Source: Streptococcaceae bacterium | Lineage (GTDB): Bacteria > Bacillota > Bacilli > Lactobacillales > Streptococcaceae | DNA length: 5,596 nt | NCBI GenBank assembly: GCA_031285105.1 | Contig: JAITWV010000084.1 | Span: 1-5,596, forward strand | Direction: 5' to 3' | Part shown: piece after piece, positions 1 to 5,443 of the stretch | Layout: every line of letters begins with the position of its first letter | Position numbering within the stretch: the stretch's first letter is position 1 | Notes under the pieces: generated by a model | Databases searched by the model: none | What the model was told of the DNA's origin: nothing | The model's input: only the letters and a program-made list of their open reading frames with translations | Program-made: the position numbers and the translations under genes

Positions 1-20
1 AGCCGATTAAGCAATGAAAG

Positions 21-49
21 AATTTGAAAAGCGCCCTTCTTTTCAAATT
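21..49. terminator. AT-rich hairpin, possible (bidirectional) terminator
   Basis: Positions 21-31 and 39-49 are perfect reverse complements (11 bp, aatttgaaaag / cttttcaaatt) around a 7-nt loop. The flanks are only moderately T-rich: ctttcatt on the minus strand and attatttg on the plus strand. Stop codons in all three plus frames lie at 8-10, 15-17 and 25-27, so an upstream plus-strand gene could end at the window edge and use this hairpin. It would equally well terminate a minus-strand RNA coming from 52-190. The stem is certain; terminator function is inferred. Confidence 0.5.
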
Positions 50-51
50 AT

Positions 52-190
52 TTGCTTGCGTCCCGCCACAGCAGCCATACCGTCGAGCCAGTCCGCAGCC
101 CATATACGAAAACTCGTAAGTGAAGAACGCCTTAGCGTCCTAGTAATTCACAAACTTCAAATCAATTACGCTGTACTAAATCGTAAGCAA
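52..190 (-). ncRNA. candidate structured RNA, family not recognised
   Basis: No plausible protein gene covers this stretch, yet it is GC-rich (28 of 40 bases at 61-100) in an AT-rich genome. Helices can be drawn: 52-60 with 182-190 closing the ends, 68-72 with 170-174, 143-148 with 164-169 stacked directly on the previous one, 124-130 with 135-141 (loop of 4), and 105-109 with 114-118 (loop of 4). The 124-141 hairpin is complete only on the minus strand (a G-U replaces an A-C mismatch), and the 21-49 hairpin would follow as its terminator. Against this, the closing helix has one A-C mismatch on the minus strand that is a G-U on the plus strand, so the strand is unsettled. A weak minus-strand promoter (TTGATT at 222-217, TTAAAT-like at 197-192) would start near the closing helix. 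It matches nothing I can name; it does not look like tmRNA, RNase P RNA, SRP RNA or a T-box. A divergent 6S RNA cannot be excluded. Confidence 0.3.
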
Positions 191-272
191 CATTTAACTA
201 GCACAACAGGTACAAAAATCAATATTGTAATCTCTACCAAAATATGATATTTTATGAAACAGAGGATTTGAA

Positions 273-488
273 ATGGAAACGCTTTATGATGTACAACAAT
301 TATTAAAAAAATTCGGCATCTATGTCTATTTAGGCAAAAGAATTTACGATATTGAACTAATTGAGATTGAAGTAAAAAATTTACATAATGCACATTTAAT
401 TGATGACGAAACGTACACTAAAATTCGATTAATCCTCAGAAGAGAACATCGTATTGAAGCGTCAAGAAACGACAACTCTTTTATCTAA
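273..488 (+). CDS. yqgQ: YqgQ family protein (DUF910)
   Basis: A 71-residue cytosolic protein of the small YqgQ family, which is usually about 70 residues long and has no established biochemical function. The N-terminal YDVQQLLKKFG segment (residues 5-15) and the following charged helical body with ELIEIEV (about residues 29-35) match what I remember of Bacillus subtilis YqgQ. There is no signal peptide or membrane segment. The start is set by an agagga Shine-Dalgarno site at 261-266, six bases before the ATG. The gene lies 43 bp upstream of glcK, the order kept in many Bacillales and Lactobacillales, so the two are probably co-transcribed. I found no convincing promoter in front of it: ttgtaa (225-230) and tatttt (248-253) are 17 bp apart but would start the mRNA almost on the ribosome site. 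Family call secure; function unknown. Confidence 0.93.
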   Translation: METLYDVQQLLKKFGIYVYLGKRIYDIELIEIEVKNLHNAHLIDDETYTKIRLILRREHRIEASRNDNSFI

Positions 489-510
489 CACAAGTCAAAA
501 TATCCATATT

Positions 511-531
511 AGGAAGGAAATGATTATATAA
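511..531 (+). promoter_or_regulatory. glcK translation start region with distant Shine-Dalgarno and mini-ORF
   Basis: The aggaagg site (511-517) ends 14 bases before the glcK ATG, longer than the usual 5-10. Between them is an in-phase mini-ORF, ATG ATT ATA TAA (520-531), whose stop codon directly abuts the glcK ATG at 532. The mini-ORF start is only two bases from the site, which is too close for normal use. Translation by re-initiation is conceivable but unproven. Confidence 0.4.
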
Positions 532-1488
532 ATGAAAAAATTACTAGGAATTGACTTAGGTGGCACGACTGCTAAATTTGGTATTTTAACTGAGCAAGGT
601 GAAATTCAACAAAAATGGGCAATTGAAACAAAAAGTGACGATAATGGTTCACACATTGTCCCAGGGATCATCGCTTCAATCAAACACCGTTTTGAAATGT
701 ATGGTTTAACGAAAGATGATTTCATCGGGATTGGTATGGGCTCTCCAGGTACAATTGATGTTGAAGAAGGAACAGCAATTGGTGCGTATAACTTAGGTTG
801 GAGCACTTTGCAACAAATCAAAAAGCCAATCGAAGAAGCAATTGGTATTCCATTTTTCATTGATAATGATGCAAACGTAGCAGCCTTAGGTGAACGTTGG
901 ACAGGTGCTGGTGAGAATGATCCAAACGTGGTATTCATTACATTAGGTACTGGTGTTGGTGGCGGAATTATCGCTAATGGACAACTACTACACGGTACAG
1001 CAGGAGCAGCAGGCGAAATTGGACATATTACCATTGACCCTCAAGGATTTGATTGTACCTGTGGCAAAAAAGGTTGTCTAGAAACAGTGACCTCAGCTAC
1101 AGGGATTGTTCGTGTGGCACGTGATATGGTAGAATCATATTCAGGCAACTCACAACTCGCGCAAGCAATCAATGATGGACAAGAAATTACGTCTAAGCTT
1201 ATTTTTGAAGCGGCGGAACAAAACAATGACCCATTTGCTTTAATGGTTGTTGACAAAGTATCAATGTATCTAGGTTTAGCCTGTGGGAATATCGGAAATA
1301 CTTTGAACCCTTCATCAATCGTTATCGGTGGTGGTGTTTCAGCAGCTGGAGAGTTTTTACGTTCTCGTGTGGAAGCATATTTCTTAGCGTACACATTCCC
1401 AACAGTGCAACAAACCACATCAATTAAGCTTGCCGTTTTAGGAAATGATGCGGGAATCATCGGAGCAGCAAGTTTAGCAAATCGCTAA
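532..1488 (+). CDS. glcK: glucokinase, ROK family
   Basis: ATP-dependent cytosolic glucokinase converting glucose to glucose 6-phosphate, serving free glucose from disaccharide hydrolysis or non-PTS uptake. The 318 residues match the usual ROK glucokinase length. Visible motifs, in order: phosphate-1 loop GIDLGGTTAKFG (residues 6-17), the catalytic region DNDANVAALGE (111-121, with D113 the expected base), the LGTGVGGG glycine-rich loop (138-145), GEIGH (161-165), and the ROK zinc site formed by H165 and CTCGKKGC (C175, C177, C182), with GGGV (266-269) and LGNDAGIIGA (303-312) near the C-terminus. The N-terminus begins directly before the phosphate loop, which supports the ATG at 532 despite the distant ribosome site. 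It has no N-terminal DNA-binding domain, so it is an enzyme and not a ROK repressor. It sits between yqgQ and a rhodanese gene (30-bp gap). All catalytic and zinc residues appear intact. Confidence 0.96.
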   Translation: MKKLLGIDLGGTTAKFGILTEQGEIQQKWAIETKSDDNGSHIVPGIIASIKHRFEMYGLTKDDFIGIGMGSPGTIDVEEGTAIGAYNLGWSTLQQIKKPIEEAIGIPFFIDNDANVAALGERWTGAGENDPNVVFITLGTGVGGGIIANGQLLHGTAGAAGEIGHITIDPQGFDCTCGKKGCLETVTSATGIVRVARDMVESYSGNSQLAQAINDGQEITSKLIFEAAEQNNDPFALMVVDKVSMYLGLACGNIGNTLNPSSIVIGGGVSAAGEFLRSRVEAYFLAYTFPTVQQTTSIKLAVLGNDAGIIGAASLANR

Positions 1489-1518
1489 AAAGTTTTAATT
1501 AGGAAGAGGAAGAAAAAA

Positions 1519-1914
1519 ATGGATTTAACAGTTGTAAATATTATTTTATTTGTCATTTTAATGGCTATGTTTGGACAAACGGCATGGAGCTGGTGGAGAG
1601 TAAAATCTTCTGCTAAGTTAATTGATAATGAAAAATTTCGCTCAATGATGCGTACTTCTCAAGTTATCGATGTACGCGATAAAGTAGAATTTGATGCCAA
1701 CCGTATTATGGGTGCTCGTTCATTTCCTTTAGCAGGATTTAAAGAAGCAGCAAAGTCTTTGCGTAAAGATAAACCAGTTTTATTATACGGAAAACGTCGT
1801 CAAGAAGCAGGTCGTCCAGCGGTAATCTTGAAAAAAATGGGATTTACTGACATTTATATCTTAAAAGACGGATATGATGGTTGGGATGGCAAAACAAAAG
1901 CAGGTCTAAAATAA
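1519..1914 (+). CDS. membrane-anchored rhodanese-like domain protein lacking the catalytic cysteine
   Basis: A 131-residue protein with one N-terminal hydrophobic segment (about residues 5-24, VVNIILFVILMAMFGQ onwards) followed by a single rhodanese domain (about 33-128). The domain shows the CH2A-like IDVRDKVEFDANRIMGARSFPL region (50-71; only partly quoted as a motif) and a typical C-terminal LKDGYDGWDGK (115-125). The active-site loop, normally C-x-x-G-x-R after a LLY strand, reads LLYGKRRQEAGR (88-99): glycine 91 stands where the sulfur-carrying cysteine belongs, and the protein has no cysteine at all. It should therefore be unable to transfer sulfane sulfur by the classical route and may act in binding or sensing. 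The charged RVKS after the hydrophobic segment suggests that the domain faces the cytoplasm. An agagga site (1505-1510) is eight bases before the ATG. It is probably the last gene of the yqgQ-glcK unit. Confidence 0.85.
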   Translation: MDLTVVNIILFVILMAMFGQTAWSWWRVKSSAKLIDNEKFRSMMRTSQVIDVRDKVEFDANRIMGARSFPLAGFKEAAKSLRKDKPVLLYGKRRQEAGRPAVILKKMGFTDIYILKDGYDGWDGKTKAGLK

Positions 1915-1921
1915 TAAAAAT

Positions 1922-1970
1922 ATGCCACAGATAGTAGAAAGTACAAGATATTTTTTGCAATCTGTGGTAT
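1922..1970. terminator. inverted repeat after the rhodanese gene, possible terminator
   Basis: Positions 1922-1932 pair with 1960-1970 over 11 bp (ccacagat / atctgtgg core, one G-U on the plus strand), leaving a long 27-nt loop. On the plus strand it is followed by tttatatgtt, a poor T-tract. On the minus strand the tail (tttttattatttta) is better, although no minus-strand gene is seen nearby. It probably ends the glcK unit, but the large loop is atypical for an intrinsic terminator. Confidence 0.45.
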
Positions 1971-2045
1971 TTTATATGTTGGAAATCATTATGTAAATGA
2001 ATTGAAAATAAAATGAAAATTATAAATAGAAAAGGAGTTGGAACT

Positions 2046-3356
2046 ATGAGCAACCCTACTTTAGCCATTGTTGGTCGTCCAAATGTTGGGAAATCAACAA
2101 TCTTTAACCGAATCGCTGGAGAAAGAATATCCATTGTTGAAGACATATCAGGAGTAACACGTGATCGTATTTATGCCACAGGAGAATGGCTTGGTCATGA
2201 ATTTAGTTTGATTGACACCGGTGGAATTGATATGGGTGATGAACCGTTTATGACCCAAATCAAAGAACAAGCCGAAATTGCAATTGAAGAAGCAGATGTT
2301 ATTATTTTATTAGTCTCTGGACGTGAAGGTGTGACGGATGCGGATGAATATGTGGCAAGTATTTTATATAAATCTAAAAAACCAATCATTTTAGCTGTCA
2401 ATAAAGTCGATAACCCAGAAATGCGTAATGATATTTTTGAGTTTTATTCATTAGGTTTAGGTGACCCAATTGCTGTATCAGGTTCACACGGATTAGGTTT
2501 GGGGGATGTGTTAGATGAAGCAATTAAACATTTTCCTGAAAACGAAGAAGAAGAAAACCCTGACTTAATTAAATTCAGTTTAATTGGTCGTCCAAATGTT
2601 GGAAAATCTTCGTTAATCAATGCCATTTTAGGTGAAGAGCGCGTGATTGTGTCAAATATCGCTGGAACGACTCGTGATGCGATTGATACTTACTTTACCT
2701 CAAAAGAAGGCCAAGAATTTCAAATGATTGATACAGCTGGTATGCGAAAACGTGGGAAAGTCTATGAAACAACTGAAAAATACTCCGTGATGCGTGCCAT
2801 GCGTGCTATTGATCGCTCAGATGTGGTGTTAATGGTCATTAATGCCGATGAAGGGATTCGTGAATACGATAAACGCATTGCTGGATTTGCCCATGAAGCA
2901 GGACGCGGTATGATTATTGTGGTCAATAAATGGGATTTAGTTAAAAAAGATACGCATACGATGAAGAAATTTGAAGAAGAAATCAGAGAAGAATTTGCTT
3001 ATTTAGATTATGCACCAATCGTATTCGTTTCAGCTAAGACTAAACAACGCCTAGAACGCTTACCAGAAATGATAGAAGAAGTTTCAGCCTCACAAAACTT
3101 ACGTATTCCAACTAGTGTGTTGAATGATGTCATTATGGATGCAGTAGCGATTAATCCAACACCAACGGATAAAGGCAAACGATTGAAGATTTTTTACACC
3201 AATCAAGTATCAGTTAAACCACCAACATTTGTAGTCTTCGTAAATGAAGAAGAATTAATGCACTTTTCATATAAGCGTTTCTTGGAAAATCAAATTCGTA
3301 AAGCCTTCACTTTTGAAGGAACACCTATTCATATCATCCCAAGACGCCGCAAATAG
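2046..3356 (+). CDS. der: ribosome-assembly GTPase Der (EngA)
   Basis: Essential cytosolic GTPase with two tandem GTP-binding domains that acts in late 50S subunit maturation. Domain 1 has P-loop GRPNVGKS (10-17), GVTRD (36-40), DTGG (57-60) and NKVD (119-122). An acidic linker (ENEEEENPD, 165-173) leads to domain 2 with a second GRPNVGKS (181-188), GTTRD (207-211), DTAG (229-232) and NKWD (294-297). The C-terminal KH-like RNA-binding domain spans about 352-436 and ends in the basic tail PRRRK. I chose ATG 2046, not the in-frame ATG at 2013: AAAGGAG (2031-2037) lies eight bases before it, the protein then begins MSNPTLAIVGRPNVGKS as in the family, and its 436 residues equal the Bacillus length as I recall it. 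The 2013 start would put that ribosome site inside the gene. In many Firmicutes der follows cmk-rpsA; here it follows the glucokinase unit. No clear terminator is visible after it. Confidence 0.97.
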   Translation: MSNPTLAIVGRPNVGKSTIFNRIAGERISIVEDISGVTRDRIYATGEWLGHEFSLIDTGGIDMGDEPFMTQIKEQAEIAIEEADVIILLVSGREGVTDADEYVASILYKSKKPIILAVNKVDNPEMRNDIFEFYSLGLGDPIAVSGSHGLGLGDVLDEAIKHFPENEEEENPDLIKFSLIGRPNVGKSSLINAILGEERVIVSNIAGTTRDAIDTYFTSKEGQEFQMIDTAGMRKRGKVYETTEKYSVMRAMRAIDRSDVVLMVINADEGIREYDKRIAGFAHEAGRGMIIVVNKWDLVKKDTHTMKKFEEEIREEFAYLDYAPIVFVSAKTKQRLERLPEMIEEVSASQNLRIPTSVLNDVIMDAVAINPTPTDKGKRLKIFYTNQVSVKPPTFVVFVNEEELMHFSYKRFLENQIRKAFTFEGTPIHIIPRRRK

Positions 3357-3465
3357 CATGAAATTGGCATTATAGCAAAAGATTCGAGTTATTTCAAATA
3401 ATTACCCTTCAAAACGATAAAAATGCTAAAAGTGCAAAAAAAAGAATTAAAAATAGTCATAAACC

Positions 3466-3494
3466 TTGCCATAAAGCCATTTGTTTGATAAGCT
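3466..3494 (+). promoter_or_regulatory. candidate promoter for hup
   Basis: TTGCCA (3466-3471, five of six to the -35 consensus), a 17-bp spacer and TAAGCT (3489-3494) as -10, preceded by TG one base upstream (3486-3487), the extended -10 arrangement. The -10 hexamer is weak, keeping the key first two and last bases. Initiation would fall near 3501, just before a hairpin. The promoter explains how hup could be expressed independently of der. Confidence 0.4.
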
Positions 3495-3502
3495 ATTAAT
3501 TG

Positions 3503-3557
3503 TATTGAGGAATCAATATTCAACTTTCCAGACCACTTGGAAAATTGAGAAAACTCA
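3503..3557 (+). promoter_or_regulatory. hup 5' leader with three consecutive hairpins
   Basis: Three stems lie side by side before the ribosome site: tattga/tcaata (3503-3508 with 3513-3518, GGAA tetraloop), tttcca/tggaaa (3525-3530 with 3538-3543, 7-nt loop) and tgag/ctca (3546-3549 with 3554-3557, loop of four A). The strong ggaggtga site starts at 3561 and stays unpaired. If transcription starts near 3501 the first hairpin would cap the mRNA 5' end, which could stabilise it. Function is inferred. Confidence 0.35.
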
Positions 3558-3575
3558 TTCGGAGGTGAAAGATTC

Positions 3576-3851
3576 ATGGCAAATAAAGCTGAACTTATTT
3601 CTAAAGTAGCAGCTAGCACAGGTCTTACTAAAAAGGATGCAACTAATGCAGTAGATGCAGTTTTTGCAACAATTCAAGAAGAACTTGCTAAAGGCGAAAA
3701 AGTACAATTAATCGGTTTTGGTAACTTTGAAGTGCGCGAACGTGCAGCACGCAAAGGACGCAACCCACAAACAGGTGAAGAAATCGAAATCGCAGCTTCT
3801 AAAGTACCGGCATTTAAAGCTGGTAAAGCATTAAAAGACGCAGTTAAATAG
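3576..3851 (+). CDS. hup: DNA-binding protein HU (nucleoid-associated)
   Basis: Small basic dimeric histone-like protein that bends and compacts DNA in the nucleoid. The 91 residues match the usual 90-92. The N-terminal helices (MANKAELISKVAASTGL, then the KKDATNAVDAVFATI helix) form the dimer body. The DNABII signature begins GFGNFEVRERAARKGRNP (47-64), which includes the RNP tip (62-64) whose proline intercalates into DNA. The C-terminal VPAFKAGKALKDAV (77-90) is the closing helix. An almost ideal ggaggtga Shine-Dalgarno site (3561-3568) lies seven bases before the ATG, in keeping with very high expression. Codon choice looks more biased than in its neighbours (many gca, gct and gaa codons). 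The gene has its own candidate promoter and a strong terminator, so it is probably monocistronic. No anomaly is seen. Confidence 0.98.
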   Translation: MANKAELISKVAASTGLTKKDATNAVDAVFATIQEELAKGEKVQLIGFGNFEVRERAARKGRNPQTGEEIEIAASKVPAFKAGKALKDAVK

Positions 3852-3863
3852 TACGGACGTTTT

Positions 3864-3900
3864 AAAACACCTATCAAATTTTTGGTAGGTGTTTTTATTA
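3864..3900 (+). terminator. intrinsic terminator of hup
   Basis: Stem of 12 pairs between 3864-3875 and 3884-3895 (aaaacacctatc / ggtaggtgtttt, one G-U), 8-nt loop aaattttt, followed by a T-rich tail (gtttttatta, 3891-3900). It begins 12 bases after the hup stop codon. This is the clearest classical Rho-independent terminator in the window. Confidence 0.92.
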
Positions 3901-3933
3901 TGCGTTTTATTCCTCTTTTTATTAAATATTAGC

Positions 3934-3939
3934 TATAAT
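3934..3939 (+). promoter_or_regulatory. -10 box of the oadA promoter
   Basis: A perfect TATAAT lies between the hup terminator and oadA. No good -35 hexamer is found 16-18 bp upstream (the area at 3910-3917 reads ttcctctt) and there is no TG extension, so the promoter may be weak or activator-dependent. Initiation near 3946 would give a leader of about 35 nt. I see no catabolite-response (cre) sequence around it. Confidence 0.55.
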
Positions 3940-3979
3940 TAAGTGAGTATAACCTTACAAATCAAATGGAGGGGAAAAG

Positions 3980-5371
3980 ATGCAAAATAAACAAATCAAA
4001 ATAGTAGAAACTGTCTTACGAGACGGACAACAAAGTTTAATTGCTACACGTATGAAAACCGAACAGATGGTACCAATCTTGAAGAAAATGGATCAAGCTG
4101 GTTTTCATGCATTAGAAGTTTGGGGAGGAGCAACATTTGATTCGTGTATTCGTTATTTAAATGAAGATCCTTGGGAGAGATTACGCACGATTCGTCGTCA
4201 TGTTAAGAATACGAAATTGCAGATGTTGTTACGTGGACAAAATATTTTAGGTTACAAAAATTATTCAGATGATGTGGTGGATTTATTTGTCAAACGAGCA
4301 GTTGAAAACGGGATTGATATTATTCGCACGTTTGATGCGTTAAATGATTTGCGTAATCTAGAAAAAGCTGCGGAGGCGACCAAAAAATATGGGGCCGAAA
4401 GTCAATTAACCATGTCTTATACTACTTCACCCATTCATACATTAGATTATTTTGTTGATTTAGGTAAAAGATTAGTTGATTTAGGAGCAGATTCCATTTG
4501 TATTAAGGATATGGCGGGAATTTTACTTCCTCAAGATGCCTTTGATTTAATTCAAGCATTGAAATCAGAGGTGAGCGTCCCGATTGATTTACATACGCAT
4601 GCGACAACAGGTGTTGGTCTGATGACGTATCAAAAGGCTGTTGAAGCTGGTGTGGATATCATTGATACAGCCATTTCGCCTTTTGGTGGAGGAACAAGTC
4701 AGCCCCCGACGGAATGTGCGCATCTAGCTTTAGAAAGTTTAGGTTTTAAAACAGGTTTGGACTCTGAAAAATTATTTGAAGTGGCCGATTACTTTAAAGG
4801 TGTTCGTGATAAATTCCGTCAAACAGGTGTATTAGACCCGAAAGTTCAAGATATTGAACCAAAAACCTTACAATATAAAGTTCCTGGTGGTATGTTGTCA
4901 AACTTATTAAGCCAACTAAAAGCACAACACTTAGAAGAAAAATTTGAAGCAACATTAGAAGAAGTGCCAAAAGTGCGTGAAGATTTAGGTTTTCCACCAC
5001 TTGTTACACCGTTATCACAAATGGTCGGGATTCAAGCAGTAATGAATGTGATAACTGGTGAACCGTATAAAGTCGTGCCAACAGAAATCAAGGAATATGT
5101 GGAAGGTTATTACGGCAAACCTCCTGGGGTCATTAAACCAGACATCATCAAAAAAATATTGCCAAATGCAACACCGATTACTGTTCGTCCAGCCGATTTA
5201 ATGGAGCCACAATTACCGATTTTAAAACAAGAAATTGGTGATTTGGCAAAAGATGAAGATGATTTATTAATCTATGCTTTATTCCCACAAGTTGGTCGAG
5301 AATTTTTAGAACGTCAATCAATTGATTTTTTTGACATTCCCTTTGATCCAATTGAGATGTCTTTAACTTAA
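3980..5371 (+). CDS. oadA: oxaloacetate decarboxylase alpha-type carboxyltransferase (no biotin domain)
   Basis: A 463-residue cytosolic carboxyltransferase of the OadA / pyruvate carboxylase CT family, expected to move the carboxyl group between oxaloacetate and a biotinylated carrier. The TIM-barrel domain comes first: ETVLRDGQQSLIATR (10-24) with metal ligand D15, the EVWGGATFDSC stretch (46-56), CIKDMAG (174-180) with K176 as the expected carbamylated lysine, DLHTHATTG (203-211) with metal ligands H205 and H207, and FGGGTSQPPTE (235-245). A PYC_OADA-type conserved carboxylase domain fills about 275-455. Full-length OadA and PycB proteins run to roughly 590-600 residues and end in a biotinyl domain with an AMKM motif; none is present here. 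The stop codon is followed by a terminator, so this looks like the natural short form known from citrate clusters of lactic acid bacteria, with a separate carrier protein. No cit or other oad genes are visible nearby. Its ggagggg ribosome site (3968-3974) precedes the ATG by five bases. Use as a pyruvate carboxylase subunit is the main alternative. Confidence 0.88.
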   Translation: MQNKQIKIVETVLRDGQQSLIATRMKTEQMVPILKKMDQAGFHALEVWGGATFDSCIRYLNEDPWERLRTIRRHVKNTKLQMLLRGQNILGYKNYSDDVVDLFVKRAVENGIDIIRTFDALNDLRNLEKAAEATKKYGAESQLTMSYTTSPIHTLDYFVDLGKRLVDLGADSICIKDMAGILLPQDAFDLIQALKSEVSVPIDLHTHATTGVGLMTYQKAVEAGVDIIDTAISPFGGGTSQPPTECAHLALESLGFKTGLDSEKLFEVADYFKGVRDKFRQTGVLDPKVQDIEPKTLQYKVPGGMLSNLLSQLKAQHLEEKFEATLEEVPKVREDLGFPPLVTPLSQMVGIQAVMNVITGEPYKVVPTEIKEYVEGYYGKPPGVIKPDIIKKILPNATPITVRPADLMEPQLPILKQEIGDLAKDEDDLLIYALFPQVGREFLERQSIDFFDIPFDPIEMSLT

Positions 5372-5392
5372 AAAAATGTTAATCTTTAAAAC

Positions 5393-5440
5393 AACTTCCG
5401 TCTACTTATGGTATAATCTCCCTATTAGACGGGGGTTTTT
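5393..5440 (+). terminator. oadA terminator overlapping the ylaN promoter and ribosome site
   Basis: Positions 5393-5404 pair with 5426-5437 over 12 bp (ccgtcta / tagacgg core, extended by C-G, two G-U and two A-U pairs), with a 21-nt loop (5405-5425) and a run of five T (5436-5440). It starts 21 bases after the oadA stop. The loop contains the ylaN -10 box and the 3' arm contains the ggggg of the ylaN ribosome site. Confidence 0.8.
5409..5417 (+). promoter_or_regulatory. extended -10 promoter of ylaN
   Basis: TGGTATAAT is a perfect TGnTATAAT extended -10. No good -35 is found at 5388-5394 (aaaacaa), which an extended -10 can tolerate. Initiation is expected around 5424, about 20 bases before the ylaN ATG and beyond the left arm of the surrounding hairpin. 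The short leader would carry only gggggt (5431-5436) as ribosome site, seven bases before the start. Confidence 0.8.
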
Positions 5441-5443
5441 ATA

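Noticed and set aside
1..141. Short minus-strand frames over the same patch, one reading with MGCGLARRYGCCGG and another with RIWAADWLDGMAAVAG
   Set aside because: They are short (the second about 33 codons to a stop), lack ribosome sites, and run over the predicted hairpins. The cysteine- and glycine-rich look follows from the base composition, so a peptide such as a bacteriocin is not supported.
14..247. 77-codon open frame on the plus strand across the GC-rich patch
   Set aside because: It has no Shine-Dalgarno site before the ATG, starts inside a hairpin region, has low-complexity composition unlike its neighbours, and overlaps a stretch better explained by RNA structure.
606..1460. Two long minus-strand frames opposite glcK
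   Set aside because: They are shadows of a strongly conserved ROK gene in the antisense direction, with no ribosome sites or domain similarity.
2013..2045. Upstream in-frame ATG extending Der by 11 residues
   Set aside because: The strong AAAGGAG at 2031-2037 lies inside this extension and is correctly placed for ATG 2046; the family N-terminus begins at the later start.
3380..3410. ttatttcaaataa palindrome after der as a terminator
   Set aside because: It is entirely A/T with almost no loop and no following T-run, so it is too weak to call; der may read through toward hup.
3389..3619. 76-codon minus-strand frame over the der-hup spacer and the hup start
   Set aside because: It overlaps the start of hup on the opposite strand, has no recognisable domain, and its hydrophobic look comes from reading an A-rich spacer in reverse.
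3948..3953. Second -10-like box (tataac) upstream of oadA
   Set aside because: It has no TG extension directly in place and no -35 at suitable distance; the perfect TATAAT at 3934 is the better candidate.
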